A DNA stretch of 8,017 nt from JAAFHN01 sp031421855 (GCA_031421855.1 JANOPN010000091.1:1-8017), one strand, 5' to 3'; positions 1 through 6,510 are shown, counted from the stretch's first letter. A program made the numbers and translations. The notes: a model not told the origin generated them from the sequence alone.

Positions 1-27
1 CTCAACGATAAAAACGATTTCGGTCAT
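1..27 (-). CDS. 5' end of a small ORF after cas7c, possibly HicB-like (not obviously Cas4)
   Basis: An ATG at 27..25 follows the cas7c stop codon (30..28) with no gap. It has a strong AAGGAG Shine-Dalgarno at 40..35, seven bases upstream and inside the cas7c 3' end, so translation from here is well supported. Only nine codons are visible, reading MTEIVFIVE. In canonical type I-C operons the next gene is cas4, but Cas4 N-termini usually read like a 'SGLQH..FC.RQ' nuclease start, which this does not resemble. From memory, MTEI-hydrophobic-VE is typical of small HicB-like antitoxin-fold proteins often misannotated as '2-oxoisovalerate dehydrogenase' (continuing with an APEGG-type turn). The existence of the ORF is seen directly; the family assignment is inference from nine residues. 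It would be co-transcribed with the cas genes. Confidence 0.6.
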
Positions 28-1044
28 TCAACATCTCCTTGTCAGGGTAACGCCGGGCACTGGCTTGACTTCTTGTCCGACATTCAGAATTTCGCCTTCA
101 AACAGAACCGAGTATGCATCGAAGCTTCGAGCGACTTCGCCGGGATTCTTTTGGGCGACTTTGAGCTGGTCAAACAAGGCGTGGGCCGGCGCATTGCCCA
201 ACTCACTTTCGTGCTTGAACACATACAGCCCGCGCGTGGACATTTCGCCTCGCGCGGCAGAGCGATCATGCTCAAACATTTGCGCCAGTGCTTGCCACAG
301 CAGTTCCAAATCGTCTTCGCCAAACCCGGTTTGCTTGGCGAGGAAGGAGGACACAAAACCGTGCGCGACATACACGCCGTAAGGCACCGTGTGTTTGCGG
401 CCCATGGTGCGGTTGTCGCCATCTTGCTTTTCGGCTTCGCCCTCGGTCGTCACCGCCATGCGGGTGATGGTGTGCTCCAGGGCCACCACGGGTTCAACCG
501 AGCGGGCAAACGTGAGCTGCACTGGGCCACGTACCTGCCCGCAATTCGTGCCCGTGGACATGACCGCGCCAAAGGTGCGAACGTCGAAGAAGTTCTGGCA
601 CATCCAGTCGCGGGCAAGGCCTACTTCGTCGGCACTGCCTTTGCGTCTCTCCTTCTTAGCTGGCTTCTTTTTGGCATCGGCAACAGGCGCTGCTTCTTCT
701 GATGCGTTTTCCGTTGCTGCTTGCGCAGCCTCCTCGGGCGCAACAGCCAGTTTCAATGCGGAATAGGCACGATCATGCTGGAGGTTCAGCACCGCTTTTT
801 CACGCACGTAGATTTCAAATCGCTTCTCGCCATCCACCGGATCACGTTGGTCTTGATCCTTCACGAGCCCCACAAAGTTACGCACTTTGCGCTTGAGCGA
901 CACGTCAGTCATCAGCCCGTGGCCGGATTCGGCATCCAGGCGCGGCATGTTGCCGGCATCGGGGTCGCCATTGGGGTTGCCATCTTTCACGTCGATGATG
1001 AGAACAAAGTCGTAGCGGTTGGCGAGTGGCTGGGTGGTGGTCAT
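28..1044 (-). CDS. cas7c: Type I-C Cascade backbone protein Cas7c (Csd2)
   Basis: Cas7c is the repeated backbone subunit of Cascade/I-C. It polymerises along the crRNA spacer, and several copies hold the guide for target pairing in the cytoplasm. The 338-aa product shows the family signature near the N-terminus: a hydrophobic strand followed by DGNPNGDPD (about residues 21-29) and GNMPRLD. It also has the conserved block WMCQNFFDVRTFGAVMSTG (148-165) followed by GQVRGPVQ (169-176), plus a late RGLYVFKHES segment. An Ala/Glu- then Lys/Arg-rich low-complexity stretch at about residues 101-138 (bases 631-744) makes it longer than the roughly 280-300 aa I expect for Csd2. The ATG at 1044 overlaps the cas8c stop by 4 bp (ATGA) and has an AAGGAG site at 1057..1052, seven bases upstream. 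Translational coupling and a strong site fit a subunit needed in several copies. Confidence 0.95.
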   Translation of the reverse strand: MTTTQPLANRYDFVLIIDVKDGNPNGDPDAGNMPRLDAESGHGLMTDVSLKRKVRNFVGLVKDQDQRDPVDGEKRFEIYVREKAVLNLQHDRAYSALKLAVAPEEAAQAATENASEEAAPVADAKKKPAKKERRKGSADEVGLARDWMCQNFFDVRTFGAVMSTGTNCGQVRGPVQLTFARSVEPVVALEHTITRMAVTTEGEAEKQDGDNRTMGRKHTVPYGVYVAHGFVSSFLAKQTGFGEDDLELLWQALAQMFEHDRSAARGEMSTRGLYVFKHESELGNAPAHALFDQLKVAQKNPGEVARSFDAYSVLFEGEILNVGQEVKPVPGVTLTRRC

Positions 1045-1421
1045 GCGGATGCTCCTTCGGTTTTGGTTGAGTCGTCTGGCTTCTTACTGAAAAAATCTTG
1101 CCGCTGGTGGTAGTAGCCCAAAGCAAAGCGGCCTTGATCGGAAAGCGGCAAATGCTTAGGAAAGTCAGTTACCGGGGCAAGCACTTCACCCAACAGCTTC
1201 TCAAAATAGGTGTTTCGACCAACGGCTAGCTTTTTGAGGTGGGCATTCTTCAAGCGCAACAGGGTGGTGAATACGGCTACGGGCGTGCTGGAGGCTGCGC
1301 CGTAGTAGCGATCCCGAATAGTGGCGTTTAGATTAGGGCTGGCTTCTTCCTGAATTTTCTCCAGCACGGCGAACAAGCGCCCCATTCGGTAGCCGGGGTT
1401 GTTATTGGCAAGGTCAAGCAT
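1041..1421 (-). CDS. cas11c: Internally translated type I-C small subunit Cas11c, nested in frame in cas8c
   Basis: Type I-C systems make their small Cascade subunit from an internal start in cas8c (established for the family). Here an in-frame ATG at 1421 (codon 473 of cas8c) is preceded by AAGGAG at 1436..1431 with a 9-nt gap, as good as the real gene starts in this operon. The product is 126 aa, close to the roughly 120-130 aa expected. It begins MLDLANNNPGYRMGRLFAVLEKIQ, matching the conserved 'Y.MGRLFAVLE..Q' start of the helical C-terminal part of Csd1, and it ends at the cas8c stop. Cas11c copies line the belly of Cascade and contact the displaced strand. It should be controlled by the same mRNA as cas8c but at a separate translation rate. 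The expression itself is inferred. Confidence 0.85.
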   Translation of the reverse strand: MLDLANNNPGYRMGRLFAVLEKIQEEASPNLNATIRDRYYGAASSTPVAVFTTLLRLKNAHLKKLAVGRNTYFEKLLGEVLAPVTDFPKHLPLSDQGRFALGYYHQRQDFFSKKPDDSTKTEGASA

Positions 1422-2837
1422 GGGGGTGAACTCCTTTTCAGTATTCGGACAGGGTGATGAGGTGGCGGTGTGAGTAGCGGTGCGGCGAATTTGGCGATTC
1501 AGGCAGGCTTTGATGGAAGCTGCGCGTATGTACGTGACGTTTTGATCCGCCCGGCAACGCGCCACCGCCGTGTTGAGCCACAGCGCGGGGTAAGGCACGT
1601 CTTCGCCCGCAAAGATGGCGTCGACGATGGATCCACCCAAATTTGGCGGAATGTTGTCCGCTTTGTTTTGCACGGCCACCGCTGTCAGCAACCGAAACAG
1701 TGAGGGATATTGCGGGTCATGCCCATGCGCACCGCGCACCAGCTCAATATCTTTGAAGTGCTGCGCGATGCGCTTGCCCAACTCCGGTAAGCGCAGACAG
1801 TAGTAAAAGCGGATGCTGATGCGCGCCGCATTGGGTGCCAGCCCGAGAATGTGGAATCGATTGCCATCATCTTGGGTGGATGGCCCGTGCTCTTTGTGCA
1901 CGGCAGAAAGCAGCGCTTGCACGGCTCGAGCGCCCGCATCCGGGTCGTCTTTGGGTGCTTCGCCAAAAATATCGGGGAGCGCAGTTTCCAAGTCTGAGGC
2001 TTTATCAGTCCAGAACACCGTAGAGGCATCGCCGATTTGGATGCGCTGAGTTGAATCCTTGCGCAGCAAATGATTCAAAGCGGTGGTGTAAGCAAAGGCG
2101 GCCGCTTTGCTCACCGGAGCGTTCTCGCCCTGGCGCTCTGTTTTGCCGTGTGACTCAAACGCCCGGGCGTTGAAAGAAACGATGTTTGCGCCCGAGGTTT
2201 GTGCCCCCCACACGCCTTTGATGGCGGTGTGCAGTCGCTCCACTGGGGCTTCTTCGCCAGTCACCAAGCACATCGCGATGCGTTCGTCGCTTGACGCGGG
2301 CACATTCAACGCGGCTTGAATGACGGCTGGGCGCTGGCAGATCAAATTGACGTCGCCGTGTAGGCGAAAGCTCATAACGGCATTGCCTTCTAGCGCGTCC
2401 GACCAAGCGGGCTGGCGCTGCAAAGCCGCTAGGTCGATGCTTTCCAAGAAGCGCTGCACGGCTTGGATGCCTTCATCAGCCTTGGCCAACGCTGGCAATG
2501 CGTCAATGCGTTGGCGAAATGCACCGTGCTGCTCCACCACGCGCTCGGGTTTGCCTTTGGTATCCACACCCAGCACATACTCCAGCGTATCCCACAGCAA
2601 ATTGGCGGCGACGCCCGAGGTTTTCTTCACCCCCTGCGGCACTCGGAAGCCTTGGCCGATCTTCTTCTTGCCGTTGGGTGTGCGCGTGTCGAGAAGCTGC
2701 ACCAGTTCGCCCAGTGCATCGATCTCCAACACAAAGGGAATTTCCTTTTGCTCCAACCCAAAAGACGGCAGGTGTTGCGCGGGGTCAGGGTCATCGCACT
2801 TTCGGCGATAGTAGTCATTGAGTGCTTGCAGAATCAT
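1041..2837 (-). CDS. cas8c: Type I-C Cascade large subunit Cas8c (Csd1)
   Basis: Cas8c is the large subunit of Cascade/I-C. It recognises the PAM, helps start R-loop formation and provides the docking surface for Cas3. The 598-aa product has the usual Csd1 length and sequence: an N-terminus with MILQALNDYYRRK, then VKKTSGVAANLLWDTLEYVLGV (about residues 71-92), a FWTDKASD segment in the middle, the AKxx-free NRFHILGLAPNAARISIRFY block, and the C-terminal small-subunit-like helical region from about residue 473. The ATG at 2837 overlaps the cas5c stop by 4 bp (ATGA). AGGAGG lies seven bases upstream, inside the last cas5c codons, so coupled translation is likely. A Thr/Ser/Pro-rich linker (around residues 452-465) separates the large part from the region that is also translated alone as Cas11c. 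No frameshift or truncation is seen. Confidence 0.95.
   Translation of the reverse strand: MILQALNDYYRRKCDDPDPAQHLPSFGLEQKEIPFVLEIDALGELVQLLDTRTPNGKKKIGQGFRVPQGVKKTSGVAANLLWDTLEYVLGVDTKGKPERVVEQHGAFRQRIDALPALAKADEGIQAVQRFLESIDLAALQRQPAWSDALEGNAVMSFRLHGDVNLICQRPAVIQAALNVPASSDERIAMCLVTGEEAPVERLHTAIKGVWGAQTSGANIVSFNARAFESHGKTERQGENAPVSKAAAFAYTTALNHLLRKDSTQRIQIGDASTVFWTDKASDLETALPDIFGEAPKDDPDAGARAVQALLSAVHKEHGPSTQDDGNRFHILGLAPNAARISIRFYYCLRLPELGKRIAQHFKDIELVRGAHGHDPQYPSLFRLLTAVAVQNKADNIPPNLGGSIVDAIFAGEDVPYPALWLNTAVARCRADQNVTYIRAASIKACLNRQIRRTATHTATSSPCPNTEKEFTPMLDLANNNPGYRMGRLFAVLEKIQEEASPNLNATIRDRYYGAASSTPVAVFTTLLRLKNAHLKKLAVGRNTYFEKLLGEVLAPVTDFPKHLPLSDQGRFALGYYHQRQDFFSKKPDDSTKTEGASA
1431..1436 (-). 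promoter_or_regulatory. Internal Shine-Dalgarno for Cas11c
   Basis: The minus strand reads AAGGAG here, nine bases before the in-frame ATG at 1421..1419 deep inside cas8c. It has the same core as the sites ahead of cas7c, cas5c and the ORF after cas7c. Its position at the junction between the large-subunit part and the small-subunit part of Csd1 is what internal Cas11c translation requires. Confidence 0.85.
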
Positions 2838-3490
2838 CCCACCGCCTCCTCAAACGCGGGCACTTCAATCACGCCCGCGTTCATTTGCGCTCTGAAGAAG
2901 CGCGGTTGCGGGTCTGACGGATGGGTGTAGTCCATGTCGTGCAACATCCAACCCAAATCGCGGGTGTCGGCAATGGGCCGCGCAGCTGGCGTGTCGGCGG
3001 TGACCAAGCGCACATCCGCCGAAAACTCGCGGCAACCCAAATACGGCTGGTTCACACACTGCCCTTTGCTGGCGCGGCGGGTGAACATCTCAGCGTACTT
3101 GATGATCGGATCTGTAGCCTTATTCGTCAGCAACAGCTCGGCGTGAATGCGGTAAGTGACATCGCGCAAAAAGTAGCCTGCACGTTGCTGGCGCTCGTCT
3201 TCAATGCTTAAGTGGAGCTGTCCCTTACCTTCCTTCATTGCACGTTCGACGTTGCCGGTGAGGATTTTTTCTTTCACCTCATTGCGCCGCAAGTTAACCC
3301 AGCGAATCGGCTTGAGCACGTCGATGCGCGAAACTCGCCAGCGCAATTGCGGCTTCCACAAAATCGCTTCAAAAATGGCCCGAGCCGACGAAGGAGTCAT
3401 CACGTCATAAGAAACGCGCTCCACCTTCATCTCAGGGCGGGTAAAGCAAGCGAACGGGCCTGTGACTTCAAGGCAAAAATTGGGTGACAT
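2834..3490 (-). CDS. cas5c: Type I-C pre-crRNA endoribonuclease Cas5c (Csd5/Cas5d)
   Basis: In type I-C, which lacks Cas6, Cas5c cuts the CRISPR transcript at the repeat hairpin and stays bound to the 5' handle as part of Cascade. The 218-aa product has the family hallmarks: FTRPEMKVERVSYDVMTPSSARAIFEAI (about residues 16-43), RRNEVKEKI, QRAGYFLRDVTYRIHAEL, KGQCVNQPYLGCREF and a C-terminal LGWMLHDMDY. The IYWKP motif that carries the catalytic Tyr46 of the Bacillus halodurans enzyme reads ILWKP here (Leu44), confirmed from the TTG codon. The residues aligning with Lys116/His117 are also altered by my hand alignment. Catalytic residues vary among Cas5c branches, so activity is not excluded. 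The ATG at 3490 is the natural family start. Its AAGGAG at 3500..3495 touches the cas3 stop and is only 4 nt away, a short spacing. It lies 9 bp after cas3. Confidence 0.95.
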   Translation of the reverse strand: MSPNFCLEVTGPFACFTRPEMKVERVSYDVMTPSSARAIFEAILWKPQLRWRVSRIDVLKPIRWVNLRRNEVKEKILTGNVERAMKEGKGQLHLSIEDERQQRAGYFLRDVTYRIHAELLLTNKATDPIIKYAEMFTRRASKGQCVNQPYLGCREFSADVRLVTADTPAARPIADTRDLGWMLHDMDYTHPSDPQPRFFRAQMNAGVIEVPAFEEAVG

Positions 3491-3499
3491 TCGACTCCT

Positions 3500-5758
3500 T
3501 TACGAAACAAAGCTGCTGGGGCTGTACAGGTCGCCATCCCCTACAAGGCCAAAAATTTCACTGTACACATTGTCAGAATTTGCCAGCACATACAGCCCCG
3601 GCATGGGTAATGTGAGGTCGCCTTGGGCGAGCATCTTGTCGGCCCGTTGCTGTCTGATGGTGACGGTGTAGCGTTGCAAACTGCGCATCAACCAGCGCTT
3701 AGGGCCTTTGGTGGCGAGGATGCCTAGTAACTTTTCGATTTCCACTTGGTGCGCGGCATAGCGCACCACCACCGTGACGGTATCTGCATCGTCGATCAGG
3801 CGAAACGCTTCGGCGGCGGCACGGAATTGCACGCTCAAGGTTTTGCTGTCGTTGACCGTGAGCTTCTCGACAATCTTTTGGGCATCCAAATCCACCGCGC
3901 TGTAAAACTGGGGGAAGTACTTGGCAAACAATGCACGCGCCAGAGGGTCTGCACGCTGATCATGCAAGGTGCTCGCACAAGCCTGCACCGCCTTGCGCAA
4001 ATGCCCGGCGGGTGCCGGCTCGGGCGGCACAAACACCGCGACGCGGCCTTTGCCGGGCAAGCGTCCTTCTCGGTTGCATCGCCCTGCGGCCTGGGCGATG
4101 GAGTCCAGCCCGGCCAAGGCACGAAACACCACGGGAAAATCGATATCGACCCCGGCTTCAACAAGCTGAGTGGACACCACCCGCAGCGGCTCCAAATCAT
4201 GTCCAGCGCGCTTGGCTTGCAGTCGGGTTTTGATCTCATCGATCACCACCTTGCGGTGCGCTCCACACATCAAAGCCGAAAGATGCAATGTGCCTTTGGG
4301 CAGCAGCTTGTGCAGATCTCGTGCGGCTTTGCGGGTGCTGACGATGGCGAGCACGCAATCTTCTTGTTCAATTTGCGCGGCAATATCTGCCCAGGGCGTG
4401 GTGGCGTTCAAGTCCGGCGGCAATTCCACTTTGACGCGCTCAAGCGCCGCAAACAGAGCATCGGGGTTGTCGATGATTTCTCGCACGTCCTTTAAACCAC
4501 GTAAGTTTTTGCTTTTGTCGAAATAGTCGGTGCAGTTGAGTGCGGGCTGGGTGGCGGTACACAGCACCACGGTCACGCCGTAGTGCTTCACCAGCAGGTT
4601 CAACACGTCCAAAATCGGTTGGAGAAACGCGGGCGGCAGTTGTTGCGCTTCATCCAGCACGATGACGCTGCCCACGATGTTGTGCAGCTTGCGGCAGCGC
4701 GAGGTTTTGGCTGCGAACAACGACTCAAACAACTGCACGTTGGTCGTCACGATCAGCGGCGCATCCCAGTTTTCGCAGGCCAGGCGGCTGCGGGCGGTTT
4801 CATCTTTCTCGGCGGCATCGACTTGGCTGTGATGCTCAATCAACACCTCTTCGCCCAGCGGTTTGAATACCTCGCGAAACACATCGGCAGTTTGCTCAAT
4901 GATGCTGGTGTAGGGGATGGCGTAGATCACGCGGCGTTTGCCGTGCACTTGCGCGTGATTGAGCGCAAACGCCAAGCTGGACAAGGTTTTTCCGCCGCCC
5001 GTGGGCACCGTGAGCGAAAAGAGACCTGGAGGAAGCGCCGCTTTTTCGAGGCACTGGCGCAGGATGTCGGCTCGCAGAGTGTTGACGGTTGACGGCGCGG
5101 CACTGTTCGCCTTGGCAATCATGTGCGCATCAAAAACCACGCGCATTTGCTCCAATGTTGGAAAGCCTTCGCGCCTCGCAGGTTTATCCGCGTCAAAGTG
5201 GGCTTCGGTGTCCAAAAAATCGGCATCGACCAGACACGAAAATAGCATGCGCACCCACAGCGCAAAGCCTGCCGACCCACCGGGAATTTTCGCAACCAAA
5301 TCTCCATGCGTAAGGATGTTGGGCGCCGGGTTGGCTGCCAAGGCTTCTTTCAGTTCCTGTTTGGCATCGTCGCGTTGCAGGCGTTCGGACAAGCCTCCAT
5401 TCCAATCGCCCAACCCCGCGTGGTGACCGGCGATCAAGTAGGCAAGGATGTTGCCGTAGGGCTGTTTTGGCCGATTCAGTTGCTGCATGGCCCACAGCGC
5501 ACCGGCTGCCGAGTGAGTTTTTTCGCGGCCACCCACTTTGCCTTCAATGTGGGCATCGGGGTTGTTGGGCAGAGTAACGTAGCGCTGAAAACCAGCCCGA
5601 TACTTTCCCAAGTCGTGCCAAAGGCCAGCGGTGTAAGCCCACCCGCGACCGGACGGCACGTCATCAAATGGTTTGGAGAATTCAGCCGCCAAAACCGCAA
5701 CGGCTTGGAGGTGGTCAACCAACAAATGCCCACCGGAGTGAGCCAGCGCCTGCGACAT
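3500..5758 (-). CDS. cas3: CRISPR-associated nuclease-helicase Cas3 (HD + SF2 helicase), type I-C
   Basis: Cas3 is recruited by Cascade bound to target DNA. It nicks the displaced strand with its HD domain and unwinds and degrades it 3' to 5' with ATP. Counting from the ATG at 5758, the 752-aa product has HD-domain motifs His7, WHDLGK (His48-Asp49), KTHSAAG (His82) and GHHAGLGDW (His112-His113). Helicase motifs follow: Walker A PTGGGKT (252-258), DEAQ (369-372), motif III CTATQP (400-405), VSTQLVEAGVDIDFP, and motif VI QAAGRCNR (556-563). All key residues seen are intact, and the length fits a fused HD-helicase Cas3. I chose the ATG at 5758 over the in-frame TTG at 5875 because the family start is near the first HD histidine, and the TTG lies inside a consensus -35 box. 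The ribosome binding site is weak (AGGGAAGAAG). It is the first gene of the operon. Confidence 0.96.
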   Translation of the reverse strand: MSQALAHSGGHLLVDHLQAVAVLAAEFSKPFDDVPSGRGWAYTAGLWHDLGKYRAGFQRYVTLPNNPDAHIEGKVGGREKTHSAAGALWAMQQLNRPKQPYGNILAYLIAGHHAGLGDWNGGLSERLQRDDAKQELKEALAANPAPNILTHGDLVAKIPGGSAGFALWVRMLFSCLVDADFLDTEAHFDADKPARREGFPTLEQMRVVFDAHMIAKANSAAPSTVNTLRADILRQCLEKAALPPGLFSLTVPTGGGKTLSSLAFALNHAQVHGKRRVIYAIPYTSIIEQTADVFREVFKPLGEEVLIEHHSQVDAAEKDETARSRLACENWDAPLIVTTNVQLFESLFAAKTSRCRKLHNIVGSVIVLDEAQQLPPAFLQPILDVLNLLVKHYGVTVVLCTATQPALNCTDYFDKSKNLRGLKDVREIIDNPDALFAALERVKVELPPDLNATTPWADIAAQIEQEDCVLAIVSTRKAARDLHKLLPKGTLHLSALMCGAHRKVVIDEIKTRLQAKRAGHDLEPLRVVSTQLVEAGVDIDFPVVFRALAGLDSIAQAAGRCNREGRLPGKGRVAVFVPPEPAPAGHLRKAVQACASTLHDQRADPLARALFAKYFPQFYSAVDLDAQKIVEKLTVNDSKTLSVQFRAAAEAFRLIDDADTVTVVVRYAAHQVEIEKLLGILATKGPKRWLMRSLQRYTVTIRQQRADKMLAQGDLTLPMPGLYVLANSDNVYSEIFGLVGDGDLYSPSSFVS

Positions 5759-5846
5759 GATCACTTCTTCCCTGAAAATTTTGTTTGCCCAACTTGCACC
5801 GCAGCGATGGGTATCGAGCTTCTTGGAGCCCTCGAATACTGGATAT

Positions 5847-5875
5847 ATTTTCAGTAAAAATCTGCCAGATGTCAA
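5847..5875 (-). promoter_or_regulatory. Candidate sigma70 promoter of the cas operon
   Basis: The minus strand has a perfect TTGACA -35 at 5875..5870, a 17-nt spacer and GAAAAT (4 of 6 matches to the -10 consensus) at 5852..5847. It sits in an AT-rich patch between the upstream terminator and cas3. Transcription would start near 5840 and give a leader of about 80 nt before the cas3 ATG at 5758. No better pair is visible in the gap. The call is from sequence match only. Confidence 0.6.
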
Positions 5876-5885
5876 CCGTGGAAAA

Positions 5886-5909
5886 GCACAGAATCCTCAC
5901 CTACTGTGC
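5886..5909. repeat. Inverted repeat GCACAG-N12-CTGTGC upstream of the cas promoter
   Basis: GCACAG at 5886-5891 and CTGTGC at 5904-5909 are exact 6-bp inverted arms 12 bp apart. The centre lies about 58 bp upstream of the predicted cas transcription start, where activators of class I geometry usually bind. It could be an operator, but arms this short also arise by chance. No known regulator is recognised. Confidence 0.35.
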
Positions 5910-5991
5910 GGTATTTAAATTTTGATAGCAACAAACTCAATGAATCCGGTGACCAAAGGCTGATTTATTCATGAATTCTTGCCCCACAAGC

Positions 5992-6028
5992 AAAAAACCC
6001 CGCAGGCTTGTGACCTGCGGGGTTTTTT
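5992..6028 (-). terminator. Intrinsic terminator after the lipoprotein gene (symmetrical)
   Basis: A perfect 15-bp inverted repeat has arms at 5992-6006 and 6014-6028 around a 7-nt loop. The GC core CCCCGCAGG is flanked by A6 and T6, so the transcript ends in a GC stem followed by U6 on either strand. It begins 48 bp after the lipoprotein stop codon and should separate that gene from the cas operon. No plus-strand gene is seen that would use it from the other side. Confidence 0.95.
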
Positions 6029-6076
6029 GGAGCTTTGGGTACTGACGAGTCAGTGCCCGATGGCTGCAAGGGCCAA

Positions 6077-6397
6077 TTAAGGCTTCTTGACTGCGTCGGC
6101 AGCTTTCTTGGCTGCGTCCATTGCGCCAGCGGCAGCAGAAGCTGCGCCAGCTGCGGCACCGGCTGCAGCGCCAGAAGCGGCAGCTTTAGCAGCGTCGATG
6201 GCCGAGCCAACTGCAGCAGAAGCGGCACCAGCGGCGGCAGAAGCCACAGCTTCGGTGGCAGAAGCGATAACAGCAGCAGCTGGTGCAACGACAGCAGCTG
6301 GTGCTGGAGCTGCTGCAGGAGCGGCTTCAGGCTTCTTACCGCAAGCGGCGAGGGCGACGGCAGCAACCAAGCTGGCCAGAACGAGTGACTTGTTCAT
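6077..6397 (-). CDS. Small alanine-rich lipoprotein
   Basis: The 106-aa product starts MNKSLVLASLVAAVALAACGKK, a lipoprotein signal peptide with the lipobox LAAC (16-19). Cleavage before Cys19 would leave an 88-aa mature protein anchored to a membrane, probably the outer one because no Asp follows the Cys. The mature part is about 52% alanine. It is Pro/Ala-rich first, then has a run of short Ala-Ala-x-Gly-like repeats with periodic Asp/Lys, ending AAKKAADAVKKP, which should form helices. Such proteins are common and uncharacterised in Burkholderiales; no enzymatic function is suggested. The ATG at 6397 has AGGA eight bases upstream. The in-frame TTG extension to 6532 would put 45 residues ahead of the signal peptide and is rejected. 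The gene stands alone, followed by the terminator at 5992-6028. Confidence 0.85.
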   Translation of the reverse strand: MNKSLVLASLVAAVALAACGKKPEAAPAAAPAPAAVVAPAAAVIASATEAVASAAAGAASAAVGSAIDAAKAAASGAAAGAAAGAASAAAGAMDAAKKAADAVKKP

Positions 6398-6423
6398 GTA
6401 TGAGGTCCTAAAGAGGGTTAAAA

Positions 6424-6439
6424 CAATTTCCGGAAATTG
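6424..6439. repeat. Perfect 16-bp palindrome in the lipoprotein leader
   Basis: CAATTTCCGGAAATTG equals its own reverse complement. It lies 26 bp upstream of the lipoprotein ATG, just ahead of the ribosome binding site. It could be a dimeric regulator site, or in RNA a 6-bp stem with a CCGG loop close to the start region. The function is unknown. Confidence 0.6.
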
Positions 6440-6465
6440 CTGGGCGTTTACACGGAGCACTCTGG

Positions 6466-6481
6466 TTGAACTTTCGTTCAA
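6466..6481 (-). repeat. Hairpin with GAAA tetraloop in the lipoprotein leader
   Basis: On the minus (transcribed) strand the sequence reads TTGAAC-GAAA-GTTCAA, a 6-bp stem closed by a GNRA-type GAAA loop. The loop would be stable only in the minus-strand RNA; the other strand gives TTTC. It lies between the other two inverted repeats of the leader. Confidence 0.5.
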
Positions 6482-6510
6482 TTCAGGTGTCAGCGCTACG
6501 TCAGCCGAGC

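Noticed and set aside
3746..4495. A 249-codon plus-strand open frame opposite cas3
   Set aside because: It is entirely antisense to the conserved helicase part of cas3, has no recognisable domain and no good ribosome binding site; it is a by-product of GC-rich coding sequence.
28..5758. Decay or transposon insertion in the cas genes
   Set aside because: All four main frames are intact with normal overlaps and ribosome binding sites, Cas3 retains its HD and helicase motifs, and no insertion sequence or target-site duplication is seen.
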